DNA of 64,000 bases, taken from assembly GCA_034506255.1 (NCBI GenBank), contig JAPDPX010000001.1, positions 124,001 to 188,000 of the forward strand, given 5' to 3'. Below, in pieces: positions 17,969-27,880 of this stretch. The notes under the pieces were generated by a model. It was not told the DNA's origin. It searched no databases and saw nothing but the letters and a program-made list of their open reading frames with translations. Source of the DNA: a candidate division KSB1 bacterium. GTDB taxonomy: Bacteria; Zhuqueibacterota; Zhuqueibacteria; Zhuqueibacterales; Zhuqueibacteraceae. The position numbers and the translations under genes are program-made. Position 1 is the first letter of the stretch, and the number at the start of each line of letters is the position of its first letter.

Positions 17969-19885
17969 ATGTGCGGCATTGCCGGAATCGTCGGCTCGGC
18001 CGACCAGGCGCTCATCAACGCGATGACGGAGACGCTCGCCCATCGCGGGCCGGATGACTGCGGCACGTTCACGCTGGCGCAGGATCAGGTCGCGCTCGGC
18101 CACCGCCGCTTGAGCATCATCGATCGCAGCCCTGCCGGCCACCAGCCCATGACCAGTGCCAGCGGCCGCTTCACTTTGGTTTACAACGGCGAGTTGTACA
18201 ACCATCGTGAGCTGCGGCAGGAACTGGAGCAGAGCGGCCATGCCTTTCGCTCGCGCTCTGACACCGAAGTGCTGCTCACCGCTTATGAAGCCTGGGGCAG
18301 CGCTTGTTTGCAGCGCTTCACCGGCATGTTCGCCTTTGCGATTTGGGATCACTGCGAGCAAAAGCTGTTTGCTGCGCGCGATCAGCTCGGCGTCAAACCG
18401 TTTTACTATGCCCTCACCAACGGCAGATTTGTTTTTGCCTCGGAGCTAAAGGCGCTTTTGCATGTACCCGGATTGCAGCGCGAGATCGACGTTGACGCGA
18501 TTCACAGCATTCTCTTGTTTCTATGGATTCCCGATCCCAAAACGATTTTTCAAAACATACTGAAATTGCCTGCCGGCCATTACTTGGAATATTCTCAAGG
18601 CAAGCTTAGAATCGAACGCTACTGGGAAATCCCCACGGCCCACACAGACTCCCGGCCGGAGAGCTACTACGTCGAGGGCTTGCGCGAACAACTGCAACAG
18701 GCGGTGCAGCGGCAAATGATGAGTGAGGTGCCGGTGGGCGCTTTTCTCAGCGGCGGGTTGGATTCCAGCGCGATCGTGGCCCTGGCGCGCAGCCGGAGCA
18801 ACGGCAACTTTTCAACCTACACCATCAAATTCGGCGCGCAGGACAGTCGCATGGAGGCCATGCCGGATGATGCCAAATATGCCCGTCTCATCGCGCAGCG
18901 CTTCGATACTGAGCATCATGAAATCGTGATCGCGCCCAATCTGGTGGACTTGCTGCCGAAAATTTTATGGCATCTCGATGAGCCGATTGCGGACCCGGCG
19001 GCGATCAATACGTATGTGATTGCAAAAGCTGCTAAGGAATCCGGCACCACCGTCCTGCTGAATGGCATGGGCGGGGATGAGATCTTCGCCGGCTATCGCA
19101 AGCATCTTGCGTCGATGCTGGCGATCACTTATCGCCGCATTCCGCGGTTTCTGCGCAAGGCCCTGGTCGAGAGCTTCGTGCACTTCGCGCCAGTAACGTT
19201 TTCACAACGCGGCTGGCGCCTGGCGCGCTGGGCCAAGCGTTTCATCAAAAGCGCGGGCTGCGATCCCGTCAATAGCTTCATTGGCAGCTATTCCTACTAT
19301 GACGAAACGGAATTTGAACAACTGCTGGCGCCGGAGTTTTACACGCCGCGCGGTCAGACGTATCCTTTGCGGCGGCATTTTGATTACTTTGATCAAGCGG
19401 GCGAGCTGGAATATCTCAATCAAATGTGCTTTGTGGACAGCAAGATGTTTTTGCCCAGTTTGAATTTGATGTATTCCGACAAGGCCACGATGGCGGCCGG
19501 AGTCGAAGGCCGGCCGCCGCTGGTCGATCACAAAGTCGTCGAATTCGCCTTCAGCATTCCAGCCAAGTATAAGATTCGCGGGCTGCAATCGAAGTATATT
19601 TTCAAGAAAGCCATGGAAACGTTGTTGCCGCGTGAAGTGATTTACCGGCCCAAAGCGCCTTTTGGCGCGCCGCTGCGTGCCTGGGTCAAGCACGGGCTGG
19701 GCGATTTGATCGACGATCTGTTGAGCGAGGAGCGTGTCAGACGGCGCGGCTATCTCAACCCCGCGTATGTGCGCCGCATCATCGCGGAGGACCGCGCCGG
19801 CCGGCAGGACAACGCCCATCGCATCTGGGCGCTGCTGACGCTGGAGCTGTGGTTCGGGATTTTTGTGGATGGCAGCGGGGGATAA
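17969..19885 (+). CDS. asnB: Asparagine synthase (glutamine-hydrolysing)-like amidotransferase, copy 3
   Basis: 638 residues beginning MCGIAGIVGS with catalytic Cys2. The glutaminase domain shows AHRGPDDCGTF, LGHRRLSIIDRSPAGHQPM and VYNGELYNH. The synthetase domain has FLSGGLDSSAIVALAR near residue 260 and NGMGGDEIFAGYRKH. Near the end, the typical KATMAAGVEGRPPLVDHKVVEFAF is present. Length and motifs are normal. A truncated copy of its own 5' end lies just upstream, so the locus underwent duplication or replacement here. The likely role is amidation of a glycan precursor; no operon partner overlaps it. Confidence 0.9.
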   Translation: MCGIAGIVGSADQALINAMTETLAHRGPDDCGTFTLAQDQVALGHRRLSIIDRSPAGHQPMTSASGRFTLVYNGELYNHRELRQELEQSGHAFRSRSDTEVLLTAYEAWGSACLQRFTGMFAFAIWDHCEQKLFAARDQLGVKPFYYALTNGRFVFASELKALLHVPGLQREIDVDAIHSILLFLWIPDPKTIFQNILKLPAGHYLEYSQGKLRIERYWEIPTAHTDSRPESYYVEGLREQLQQAVQRQMMSEVPVGAFLSGGLDSSAIVALARSRSNGNFSTYTIKFGAQDSRMEAMPDDAKYARLIAQRFDTEHHEIVIAPNLVDLLPKILWHLDEPIADPAAINTYVIAKAAKESGTTVLLNGMGGDEIFAGYRKHLASMLAITYRRIPRFLRKALVESFVHFAPVTFSQRGWRLARWAKRFIKSAGCDPVNSFIGSYSYYDETEFEQLLAPEFYTPRGQTYPLRRHFDYFDQAGELEYLNQMCFVDSKMFLPSLNLMYSDKATMAAGVEGRPPLVDHKVVEFAFSIPAKYKIRGLQSKYIFKKAMETLLPREVIYRPKAPFGAPLRAWVKHGLGDLIDDLLSEERVRRRGYLNPAYVRRIIAEDRAGRQDNAHRIWALLTLELWFGIFVDGSGG

Positions 19886-20169
19886 AGCCAGGCGAGTCCG
19901 GCGTATCGGTCGAAATTTGAGGTGCAACCCAGTCTCCTCATTCCGGCTGTCTGGCAGGATCGAAGACAGGACCCCCGATCTTTCGTGCGGCAGGTGGTTT
20001 TCTTTTTGGCGGAACGGAGGAGTTTGTCCGCTGCTGTTGTTGAGCAGTTTTTTCCCCGCAGCAAGTGGCTGCTGCAGCAGGCGCGTTATCAATAAGAAAA
20101 AAATCCCCGTCCTCAGCGGGTTGTTATTCCTCTGACTTCCCGCCGGGTTTCCCACTCCGATTTTTTCTG

Positions 20170-22341
20170 ATGAAACAGATTCTGCAGGATTTTCAAACTG
20201 GCAAATTACAGGTTGCCGAGCTGCCGGTGCCGCTGGTGCGGCCGGGCATGGTGCTGGTGCGCAACCGCTGTTCGCTGATCAGCGCCGGCACCGAACGCGC
20301 CACGGTGGCAGTGGCGCAAAGCAGTCTTTTGGGCAAGGCGCAAAAACGTCCGGATCTGGTGCGGCAGGTGCTGGAGAATGTGCGGCGTGAGGGCGTGGCC
20401 GCGACCTATGCCAAAGTCCGGAGCCGGCTGCGCACGGTGAAAACACTGGGATATTCCTGTGCCGGTGAAGTGATGGAGAGCGGCTGCCCGGAGCTGTTTC
20501 AGGCGGGTGATCGCGTCGCGTGTGCCGGCGGAGAATATGCCCAGCATGCCGAATATGTGCTGGTGCCGAAACATCTCTGCGTGCGGCTGCCCGACAATGT
20601 CAGCGACGAGGAGGGCGCCTACAGCACGCTGGGTGCGATTGCGCTGCAGGGCGTGCGCCAGGCCGAACCGCGCCTGGGCGAGTGGGTGGCTGTGATCGGT
20701 CTGGGATTGCTCGGCCAGCTCGCCATTCAGCTTCTCGAAGCCAATGGGTGCAACGTGGTGGGCATCGATCTCAGCGCGGAGAACGTGGCGCGCGCGCAGC
20801 AAACCGGGGTGACGGCCTGTTTGCGCCAGACACCGCATCTGGAGGAGATGCTGCGTGATCTCACCGCCGGCCACGGCTTTGATGCCTGCCTGATTACTGC
20901 CGCGACCAAAAGCAATGATCCGCTCGAATTGAGCGGCCGGCTGGTGCGCAAGAAGGGCCGGATCGTGATTGTGGGATGGGTGCGCGTCGATCTGCCGCGC
21001 TCGCCGTTTTACGAGAAGGAGCTCGAAGTGCGCATGTCGTGCAGCTATGGTCCCGGGCGTTATGATCAGCGCTACGAAGCGGAGGGCCGGGACTATCCCT
21101 TTGCCTACGTGCGCTGGACCGAGCAGCGCAATCTTGCGGCGTTCGTGCAACTGCTCGCCAAAGGCCGGGTGAAAGTGAAGGAGTTGACCACGCACCGTTT
21201 TCCGATCACGCGCGCGGTGGAGGCATATCAACTCATTCTCGGCAGGACGCAGGAAAAGTATCTCGGCGTGCTGCTGGAATATCCCGCGGGCAACGACGGG
21301 CTGGTGCGCCAGCTCGTGAACGAGCAGGCGCCCGCCGCCCGCCGGCGGCCGGCCGCCCGGCGCATCGGGTTCATTGGGGCGGGCAACTTTGCGCAGGCCT
21401 ACCTGCTGCCGCCGTTGCAGCGGCAGCCGGAGGTGCAGCTCGCCGGGGTGGCCAACGCGCACGGCCCGAGCGCCAAAAGCGTGTGCGAGAAGTTCGGATT
21501 TTCCTACTGCACCACGGACTATCGCGACCTTCTCGCGGATGACAGCATCGACAGCGTGTTCATCGCCACACGCCACGACGCGCATGCCTCCTTGGCGATG
21601 GCGGCTTTGCAGGCAGGCAAGAATGTGTTTGTGGAGAAACCGCCGGCGCTCACGCTCGCAGAACTGCGCGAGTTGCACCGGGTTTATATCGCCGCACGGA
21701 CGCAGAGCGGTGAGGGTCCCCGGCTGGTGGTGGGCTACAATCGCCGGCATGCGCCCCTGGCCCGCGAGATCAAACGGCGATTTGCCGGCGCGGCGGCGCC
21801 GCTGGTGGTCCACTACCGCGTGAATGCCGGCTTTTTGGACGGCGGGCACTGGTTGCACGATCCGCACAGCGGTGGCGGCCGCATCATCGGGGAAGCCTGT
21901 CATTTCGTGGATCTGGCGATGTATTTCATTGAGGCCGCGCCGGTGTCGGTTTATGCCGAGGGCTTCGGCTCGTCGCACGGCGAAGCGATGCCGTTCGACA
22001 ATGTCGTGGCCACGCTGCGCTTTCAAAACGGTGGGCTGGCCACGATATCCTATCTTGCCAATGGCAGCGCGCGCATGCCGAAGGAGCATGTCGAAATCTT
22101 CGGCGGCGGCCTGTGCGCCCGTCTCGACAATTTCACCGGCGGCGTTTTCTACTCGGCGACCGCGCAGGAAAAGCTCAAAATGCCCGGCAAGGGCTATGCG
22201 GAGGAGATCGCGGCCTTTCTGCGCGGCGAACCTGCGCCGACCGTGCAGGAGTTGTTTTATCCCTCGCTGATCACCTTTGCCATCATGGAATCCTTGCGCA
22301 CACGCCAGCCCCGGGTGATTACATGGTCGGTTCTCATCTGA
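20170..22341 (+). CDS. Bi-domain oxidoreductase: zinc-type alcohol dehydrogenase fused to Gfo/Idh/MocA
   Basis: 723 residues from ATG 20170; the 284-nt gap before it holds no gene. Residues 1-380 form a medium-chain zinc-type alcohol dehydrogenase: CSLISAGTER, KTLGYSCAGEV, GDRVACAGGEYAQHAEYVLVP and the nucleotide fold VAVIGLGLLGQLAIQLLEANG. From about residue 395, a second Rossmann domain RIGFIGAGNFAQAYLLPPLQ with the Gfo/Idh signature VFVEKPPALT follows. This fusion is known from exopolysaccharide loci, where it usually sits beside a heparinase- or toroid-type protein. The next gene indeed overlaps it by 19 nt. It probably oxidises or reduces a sugar nucleotide; the substrate is unknown. Confidence 0.85.
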   Translation: MKQILQDFQTGKLQVAELPVPLVRPGMVLVRNRCSLISAGTERATVAVAQSSLLGKAQKRPDLVRQVLENVRREGVAATYAKVRSRLRTVKTLGYSCAGEVMESGCPELFQAGDRVACAGGEYAQHAEYVLVPKHLCVRLPDNVSDEEGAYSTLGAIALQGVRQAEPRLGEWVAVIGLGLLGQLAIQLLEANGCNVVGIDLSAENVARAQQTGVTACLRQTPHLEEMLRDLTAGHGFDACLITAATKSNDPLELSGRLVRKKGRIVIVGWVRVDLPRSPFYEKELEVRMSCSYGPGRYDQRYEAEGRDYPFAYVRWTEQRNLAAFVQLLAKGRVKVKELTTHRFPITRAVEAYQLILGRTQEKYLGVLLEYPAGNDGLVRQLVNEQAPAARRRPAARRIGFIGAGNFAQAYLLPPLQRQPEVQLAGVANAHGPSAKSVCEKFGFSYCTTDYRDLLADDSIDSVFIATRHDAHASLAMAALQAGKNVFVEKPPALTLAELRELHRVYIAARTQSGEGPRLVVGYNRRHAPLAREIKRRFAGAAAPLVVHYRVNAGFLDGGHWLHDPHSGGGRIIGEACHFVDLAMYFIEAAPVSVYAEGFGSSHGEAMPFDNVVATLRFQNGGLATISYLANGSARMPKEHVEIFGGGLCARLDNFTGGVFYSATAQEKLKMPGKGYAEEIAAFLRGEPAPTVQELFYPSLITFAIMESLRTRQPRVITWSVLI

Positions 22342-23528
22342 CCGTCAAGCCGGCACCGGCGCGCGGTGTGCGGCGGGCGGCCTGCCTCGCTGATCTCGAA
22401 AAAATCCTGCAGCAACACGAGCGCTGGCTGATCGCGCGGGACTATTGCGGCTATGACCCGCATGATGCGCTGAGCAGTCCGCTCCTGGCGGCATTCACCG
22501 GCCGCTCGCGCCTTCTGGGCATGGCCGCCCTGCAACTCGTCAAACGCACGCCGGTGAATCTGCGGCCGCTGCTCGGCATCCGGCCGGCGCACAATGCCAA
22601 GGGCATGGGGCTTTTCCTGTCCGCTTATGTCCGGCTTTATCGCGCCACCGGCAGGCCGCAGTATCGCGAGCGCGCCGCCGGGTTCGCGCACTGGCTGCAA
22701 AAGAATGTCATTGGCGGCTATGCCGGTGCCGCATGGGGCTATGAGTTTCCCTGGGCCAATCGGCATTTCTATGCCCCGCGTTTCACACCCAACGTCGTCA
22801 CCACCGTGTTTGCGGCGCAGGCACTGCTGGAGTTTCACGAGCTGACCGGCGAACACTGCTGGCTGCAACTCGCACGATCCGCCTGCGATTTCATCGCCGG
22901 CAGTCTCAATCGCATTGCCGACGGCCGCAGCTTTGCCTTCAGCTACACGCCGCGCGACCACTTTTGCATTCACAATGCCAACATGCTGGCTGCTGCATTG
23001 CTGGCGCAGGTCGGCGCGTTGACGGGGGAGACCGCTTATGCGGATTTGGCCGAGCGCAGCATGCGCTATTCTCTGGCGCGGCAGCAGGCGGATGGTTCCT
23101 GGTTGTATGGTGAGGAATGGTACAACCGCTGGAGCGACAGCTTTCACACCGGCTACAGTCTGCTGGCATTGCAGCAATTTCTGGCTGCGAGAAAAGACCC
23201 CCTCGGCCGCGAGGCGCTGCAGCGCGGCTGTGCCTTTTACCGCCGCCAATTTTTCACCGCTGACGGCCGCGTGCGATATTATCCCAACAAAGACTACCCG
23301 CTGGACAGCCATGCTTTCGCCCACGCATTAATTGCACTGCAAGACCTGGGCGACGAGATTCCCGATGCGGCAGAGCTGCTGCAGAAAGTCGTGCCGCAGG
23401 CGCTGGCGCTGTTTTGGTCGCCGGAAGGGTTTTTCTACTATCGCCGCCATCGTTTTCTGGTGGACAAGCGGCCGTTCCTGCGCTGGGTGCAGGCGTGGAT
23501 GTTTCTCGCGCTCGCGCGGCTGTGCTGA
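22323..23528 (+). CDS. Alpha/alpha-toroid protein of polysaccharide loci
   Basis: 401 residues, start ATG 22323 inside the end of the preceding oxidoreductase gene. The protein is built of repeated helix pairs with aromatic-rich loops (GYAGAAWGYEFPW, FTPNVVTTVFAAQALLEFHE, DGSWLYGEEWYNRWSDSFHTGYSLLALQ), typical of (alpha/alpha)6 toroids such as glycoside hydrolases, epimerases and prenyl cyclases. No signal peptide is evident. Homologues sit next to the bi-domain oxidoreductase in other glycan loci. I cannot assign a reaction; a role in sugar precursor processing or glycan lysis/epimerisation is possible. Confidence 0.6.
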   Translation: MVGSHLTVKPAPARGVRRAACLADLEKILQQHERWLIARDYCGYDPHDALSSPLLAAFTGRSRLLGMAALQLVKRTPVNLRPLLGIRPAHNAKGMGLFLSAYVRLYRATGRPQYRERAAGFAHWLQKNVIGGYAGAAWGYEFPWANRHFYAPRFTPNVVTTVFAAQALLEFHELTGEHCWLQLARSACDFIAGSLNRIADGRSFAFSYTPRDHFCIHNANMLAAALLAQVGALTGETAYADLAERSMRYSLARQQADGSWLYGEEWYNRWSDSFHTGYSLLALQQFLAARKDPLGREALQRGCAFYRRQFFTADGRVRYYPNKDYPLDSHAFAHALIALQDLGDEIPDAAELLQKVVPQALALFWSPEGFFYYRRHRFLVDKRPFLRWVQAWMFLALARLC

Positions 23529-23562
23529 GGCAAGCTGCAAGGGGCAACGAGGCAAGGAGGCA
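23529..23562 (+). repeat. Degenerate GGCAAGG-type heptamer repeats
   Basis: Directly after the toroid gene's stop, about four to five imperfect 7-nt units of the type GGCAAGN occur (ggcaagc, tgcaagg, ggcaacg, ggcaagg). The same unit type forms a longer array inside the CHAT gene at 45934-46003. It is non-coding here. Confidence 0.5.
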
Positions 23563-23592
23563 ATGGGGCTGTGATGAGTGCTCAAAAACGAC

Positions 23593-23620
23593 TATCCAGT
23601 ATCCAGCATCCAGCATCCAG
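23593..23620 (+). repeat. Four tandem 7-nt repeats (T/C)ATCCAG before the DUF354 start
   Basis: Units lie at 23593-23599, 23600-23606 (TATCCAG twice) and 23607-23613, 23614-23620 (CATCCAG twice). The array ends 2 nt before the ATG at 23623 and occupies the place of the ribosome-binding site, with no purine-rich Shine-Dalgarno visible. Slippage here could change initiation of the next gene. Confidence 0.8.
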
Positions 23621-23622
23621 GC

Positions 23623-24687
23623 ATGATCTGGTTTGATCTCGACAACTCGCCGCATGTGCCCTTGTTTCGGCCAATTTTTGCGGAATTGCGCCGGCGGCAG
23701 CAGGCACATTTCATCACGGCGCGGGATTTTGCACAGACCAGAGAACTTTTAATGCTATGGCAAATTCCACACCTGCTGCTGGGCCGGCATGGCGGCGGGA
23801 GCAAGGTCGGCAAAGTGGTGAATCTGCTGCAGCGCAGCCGGCAGTTGGCGCGCGTGATGCGTGACAAAGCGGTCACGTTGGCGGTGAGTCATGGTTCGCG
23901 CACGCAGCTCATGGCCGCCGCGCGTCTCGGCATTCCGGCGCTTTTGATGCTAGATTATGAATACACCGAAGCGAGAATCTTCAATACGCTCGCCACGCAT
24001 TTGCTCATACCGGCGGTCATTCCCGACCAGCGCCTGGCGCAGGCGGGATTCAAGCTCAACAAGGTCATTCGCTACGCCGGTTTCAAGGAGGAAATTTATT
24101 TGCGCGATTTCGTGCCTGATCCGGCGTTTCGCGAAACCCTGGGGCTCGATCCACGGGCAAGCCTCGTCACGCTGCGGCCGCCGAGCCTTTTGGGGAACTA
24201 TCACGATGCCGGGAGCGAAGCCCTGTTTCGCGCCTGCCTGGAGGTCTTTTCCGCGCAACAAAATGTGCAGTGTGTGATCGTCAATCGCACCGCGGCAGAA
24301 CGCCGGCTGCTGCCGGAGGCGCTGTGCCGGCGGCCCAACGTGCGGGTGCTCGAACGTGCCGTGGACGGCCTGCAACTGTTGTGGGCCTCGGATGTCGTGG
24401 TGAGCGGCGGCGGCACCATGAACCGCGAAGCCGCATTGCTGGGCGTGCCCACCTACAGCATTTTCACCGGCCGGCGGCCTTATCTCGACGAGTATCTGCA
24501 GGCAGCCGGCCGCCTGACTTTCATCGAGCAGGCCCGGCAAATAGAGAACATTCCCCTGCGGCCCCGCCCCCGCCCGGCTGCCTTCACACCGGGCAATCCC
24601 GACCTGCCCGCACAAATCACCGAGTTGATTCTGGACTTGCGTCGAAACGGAGTGGCTGGAAACGCTTGCAATGCTACGCCTGATTAA
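23623..24687 (+). CDS. DUF354 family protein (GT-B-fold, UDP-GlcNAc 2-epimerase-like)
   Basis: 354 residues. The N-terminus MIWFDLDNSPHVPLFRPIFAEL is the hallmark of DUF354, with the D-x-x-N-x-P-H motif. Further on are SHGSRTQLMAAARLGIPALLMLDYEYTEA and the C-terminal SGGGTMNREAALLGVPTYSIFTGR, equivalent to the nucleotide-sugar site of GT-B epimerases and transferases. The start at 23623 is chosen because the conserved motif begins there; 15 upstream codons would run through the 7-nt repeats. Members occur in surface-polysaccharide clusters of bacteria and archaea. The biochemical activity is not established. Confidence 0.8.
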   Translation: MIWFDLDNSPHVPLFRPIFAELRRRQQAHFITARDFAQTRELLMLWQIPHLLLGRHGGGSKVGKVVNLLQRSRQLARVMRDKAVTLAVSHGSRTQLMAAARLGIPALLMLDYEYTEARIFNTLATHLLIPAVIPDQRLAQAGFKLNKVIRYAGFKEEIYLRDFVPDPAFRETLGLDPRASLVTLRPPSLLGNYHDAGSEALFRACLEVFSAQQNVQCVIVNRTAAERRLLPEALCRRPNVRVLERAVDGLQLLWASDVVVSGGGTMNREAALLGVPTYSIFTGRRPYLDEYLQAAGRLTFIEQARQIENIPLRPRPRPAAFTPGNPDLPAQITELILDLRRNGVAGNACNATPD

Positions 24688-26131
24688 AAGAGCACCGCAC
24701 AAGTATCTGCTCGCCCTGTTGGATTGGGTGAGCATCAACACCGCCTTCCTTCTGGCGCTGGCGTATGGCGCGGACTCACAATTGCATTCGCCGGCCGCCG
24801 TGTGGGACGCATACCGGCCCGAGATTCTGTTTTGTGCACTCTACGGCGCCGTGGTGGTGTTGATCTTCCGGCATTACGATCTGTACAAGATCAACGTGTT
24901 TCTCTCGCTGGCCGACCACGTGGTGCGCATTGGCAACGGCATTTTCGCAGCCGTGCTGGGCCTGACCCTGTTTTCCTTCATTAAAAATGCACAGGTCATC
25001 ATTGTCAGCCGTTTCGCGCCCTTCAGTTTCATTCTCATCAGTTTCAGCCTGCTGGTGTTCACCCGCATCGTGCTGTTTCGCAGTCTCTTTCTCTTTCTGA
25101 CAAAACATGATTTGTACCGCCGCCGGGCCCTGATTCTGGGCGGCCGCACCACCGGCCGCATGATGGCGGCCACGGTGCGCCTGAAAAATCCCTACGGCCT
25201 GCGGGTGGCCGGCTTCCTGGATGACGAACTGGCGCCCGGCACGCGCGTGTTCGAGCAACTCCGCGTTTTGGGACGCCTGGATGAGGTCCAGGACGTGGTG
25301 CACCGCCACCGCATCGATGAGATCCTGGTCTGTCTCGATGAGGTCGCGCCGCAACGGCTGCTGGACGTGCTGGATTGGTGCGGCCAAACCACGGCCACCG
25401 TCAAGATCGCCTCGCCATTGTATGAAGTCGTGGCGGAGCGCCTGTCCACGGAACGTTACGGCAACATCCCGGTGGTGGGCTTCAGTGCGGCCAAACCCAC
25501 CCGGCTGCACAAGCTGTGCAAGCGCACCCTGGATGTGACGCTCGCCACTGCCGGCCTGATTTTGCTTGCACCGGTGATGATGCTGATTGCGATCGCCATC
25601 AAGCTGGACTCGCCCGGACCGGTGCTCTTCCGGCAAATTCGCATGGGCAAGGACGGCCGGCCGTTTCACTTCTACAAGTTTCGCTCGATGGTCACCGGCA
25701 GCGATGACGACGACACACGCAAGCGCGCCATGCTGCAGTTCATGCGCGGCCGGTCGCACAACAACGGCCACAACGGAATGACCAAGATCGTCAACGAAGC
25801 ACGCATCACGCGCGTCGGCCGCTTCATCCGCAAAACCAGTTTGGATGAGCTGCCGCAGCTTTTCAACGTCATCAAGGGCGACATGAGTCTGGTGGGGCCG
25901 CGCCCCTGTCTGCCTTATGAATGGGAAAATTACGAAGACTGGCACAAAAAAAGATTGAGTGTGACCCCGGGCTGCACCGGTGTGTGGCAAGTCAGCGGCC
26001 GCAGCCTGGTCGGCTTCGACGACATGGTCATACTCGATCTCTACTATATTCAAAATGCCTCCCTGCTGCTGGATTTGCCCCTGATTTTGAAAACCATCCC
26101 GGTGATGCTTTTCGGAAAAGGTGCCAAATAA
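24671..26131 (+). CDS. Exopolysaccharide polyprenyl-phosphate sugar-1-phosphate transferase
   Basis: 486 residues. N-terminal membrane region (about residues 10-150, four to five hydrophobic segments), a central nucleotide-binding-like CoA_binding_3 domain ([16 protein letters not shown] to about 280), then the catalytic bacterial sugar transferase domain. That domain shows [73 protein letters not shown] and a GVWQVSGRS ending. This WbaP/WcaJ-type enzyme moves a sugar phosphate from UDP-sugar to undecaprenyl phosphate, so it starts repeat-unit synthesis. The gene overlaps DUF354 by 17 nt. Confidence 0.9.
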   Translation: MLRLIKRAPHKYLLALLDWVSINTAFLLALAYGADSQLHSPAAVWDAYRPEILFCALYGAVVVLIFRHYDLYKINVFLSLADHVVRIGNGIFAAVLGLTLFSFIKNAQVIIVSRFAPFSFILISFSLLVFTRIVLFRSLFLFLTKHDLYRRRALILGGRTTGRMMAATVRLKNPYGLRVAGFLDDELAPGTRVFEQLRVLGRLDEVQDVVHRHRIDEILVCLDEVAPQRLLDVLDWCGQTTATVKIASPLYEVVAERLSTERYGNIPVVGFSAAKPTRLHKLCKRTLDVTLATAGLILLAPVMMLIAIAIKLDSPGPVLFRQIRMGKDGRPFHFYKFRSMVTGSDDDDTRKRAMLQFMRGRSHNNGHNGMTKIVNEARITRVGRFIRKTSLDELPQLFNVIKGDMSLVGPRPCLPYEWENYEDWHKKRLSVTPGCTGVWQVSGRSLVGFDDMVILDLYYIQNASLLLDLPLILKTIPVMLFGKGAK

Positions 26132-26150
26132 TCTGGTTGAGGATATGCTC

Positions 26151-27242
26151 ATGAAGATCGGTGTCGTTGGCCTTGGTTACTGGGGTCCCAACCTGGTGCG
26201 TAATTTCTTTGCGACCGAGGGGGTGGAGGGGGTGGTTTGTTGTGACATTGAAGAACAGCGTCTGCACAAGATTCGGAAAGTGTTTCCCAATGCCGAAGTG
26301 ACGACCTCGTTTGAAAGTCTGCTGCAGCGCCCGGAGGTGACGGCACTTGCGATCGCCACGCCGGTATCCTCCCACTATCCCCTGGCGCTGCGGGCATTGC
26401 GCGCCGGCAAACACGTTCTGCTGGAAAAGCCGATGACCACCAGGGTCGAGCACGCCCGCGAGCTGATTGCCCTCGCCCGCGAACAGGGGTTGACTCTGAT
26501 GGTCGATCACACCTTTGTTTACACCGGCGCCGTGCGCAAAATCAAGGAAATGATCCAGCGCGGTGAAATCGGCGACATTCTGTATTTCGACTCGGTGCGC
26601 GTCAATCTCGGCCTGTTTCAACACGACACCAACGTGATTTGGGATCTCGCCCCGCATGATGTGTCGATCATGGATCATCTCATCGATCGCGAGCCGGTTT
26701 CGGTCTCGGCGGTCGGAGTAAGCCACTACAACTGCCTGGAGGACGTTGCCTACCTCACCGTGCATTTTGCCGACCAATTGCTTGCGCATTTCCACGTCAA
26801 CTGGCTGTCGCCGGTGAAGGTGCGGCGCATTTTGCTGGGCGGCAGCAAGCACATGGTGGTCTATGACGACATGGAGCCCAGCGAAAAAGTGAAAGTCTAC
26901 AACCGCGGCGTCGAGATCACTGAAAAGGAATCGGTGTATCAGACGCTGGTGCAATATCGCATGGGCGACATGTACGCCCCCAAAATCGATCAAACGGAGG
27001 CACTCTCCCGGTTGACAGCGGAGTTCGCGGATTGCATTCGCACCGGCCGCCGGCCGCTCACCGACGGCACCGCCGGCTGCAATGTCGTGCGCATTCTGGA
27101 AGCGGCCGAGCAATCGCTGCGCTCCGGCGGACGCGTCGTGCCGCTCGCCACACATTCCCGCAAGGAGTTCTCGTGGAAAACTATCAAAGAATATCAGCAG
27201 ATGTCAAGCTTGGCAGGAACGTTCGAATCTTCGCCTTCGTGA
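26151..27242 (+). CDS. Gfo/Idh/MocA-family sugar-nucleotide dehydrogenase (WlbA/WbpB-like)
   Basis: 363 residues from ATG 26151 ([19 protein letters not shown]), preferred over the ATG at 26145 because GAGG at 26139-26142 is then 8 nt away. The NAD-binding fold is followed by [15 protein letters not shown], the EKP motif of the family, and by [14 protein letters not shown] with the catalytic-type histidine. Its neighbour is a left-handed beta-helix N-acetyltransferase, the usual partner of WlbA/WbpB in making UDP-2,3-diacetamido-uronic acids. The other enzymes of that pathway (UDP-sugar dehydrogenase, aminotransferase, 2-epimerase) are not in the window, so the specific pathway is an inference. 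Confidence 0.83.
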   Translation: MKIGVVGLGYWGPNLVRNFFATEGVEGVVCCDIEEQRLHKIRKVFPNAEVTTSFESLLQRPEVTALAIATPVSSHYPLALRALRAGKHVLLEKPMTTRVEHARELIALAREQGLTLMVDHTFVYTGAVRKIKEMIQRGEIGDILYFDSVRVNLGLFQHDTNVIWDLAPHDVSIMDHLIDREPVSVSAVGVSHYNCLEDVAYLTVHFADQLLAHFHVNWLSPVKVRRILLGGSKHMVVYDDMEPSEKVKVYNRGVEITEKESVYQTLVQYRMGDMYAPKIDQTEALSRLTAEFADCIRTGRRPLTDGTAGCNVVRILEAAEQSLRSGGRVVPLATHSRKEFSWKTIKEYQQMSSLAGTFESSPS

Positions 27243-27703
27243 ATCTCTATGGCTGTGAAATCGGCGACGACTCCAAAATCGGTGCCTTCGTCGAAATTCA
27301 GAAGAACGCCCGCATCGGCCGCGCCGTCAAAGTCTCCAGCCACACCTTCATTTGCGAAGGTGTAACCATCGAAGACGAAGTGTTCATCGGCCACAACGTT
27401 TCCTTCATCAATGACCGCTATCCCCGCGCCACCACCGCCGCTGGCCGCCTGCAAACCGAAAGCGACTGGCAGGTGGTGCCGACGCTGGTGAAAAAGCGTG
27501 CGAGCATCGGCAGCGGTGCGACGATTTTATGCGGTGTCACCATCGGTGAGAACGCCATTGTCGGCGCCGGCAGCGTGGTGACGAAAGACGTGCCTGCCAA
27601 TGCCATCGTGGCCGGCGTGCCGGCACGGGTGCTCAGAATGCAGAAACCGCTTCCCAGCGAAAACATTTCCAACCCGGCGGTGTGCCAACGCGCGGCGTCG
27701 TGA
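27173..27703 (+). CDS. Hexapeptide-repeat N-acetyltransferase (WlbB/WbpD-like)
   Basis: 176 residues. GTG at 27173 is chosen because AAGGAG lies at 27162-27167, five bases before it, and because the conserved part ([27 protein letters not shown]) starts there. The protein is a left-handed parallel beta-helix: [70 protein letters not shown]. Such enzymes acetylate a 3-amino group of UDP-sugars using acetyl-CoA. It overlaps the oxidoreductase gene by 70 nt, suggesting coupled translation and a joint pathway. Confidence 0.85.
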   Translation: MENYQRISADVKLGRNVRIFAFVNLYGCEIGDDSKIGAFVEIQKNARIGRAVKVSSHTFICEGVTIEDEVFIGHNVSFINDRYPRATTAAGRLQTESDWQVVPTLVKKRASIGSGATILCGVTIGENAIVGAGSVVTKDVPANAIVAGVPARVLRMQKPLPSENISNPAVCQRAAS

Positions 27704-27880
27704 AACTCCGGAGATTTTAATGCGACGGCCCGGCCGTTGCAGCTACATGCCCGCAACCGTGCGTGATTTCACAACCACACGCCGGGGCGCAATAATCCGC
27801 AACCTCCGCGCGGTGGTCTGCGGTTGCGCGCGTTGCCGCAAATTGGGTCCTCATCCGCCGGCATATTTGAGTGACCGTTG

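Noticed and set aside
19886..20169. Small + strand frame after asnB copy 3
   Set aside because: Arginine/cysteine-rich translation, no ribosome-binding site and no family; most likely chance.
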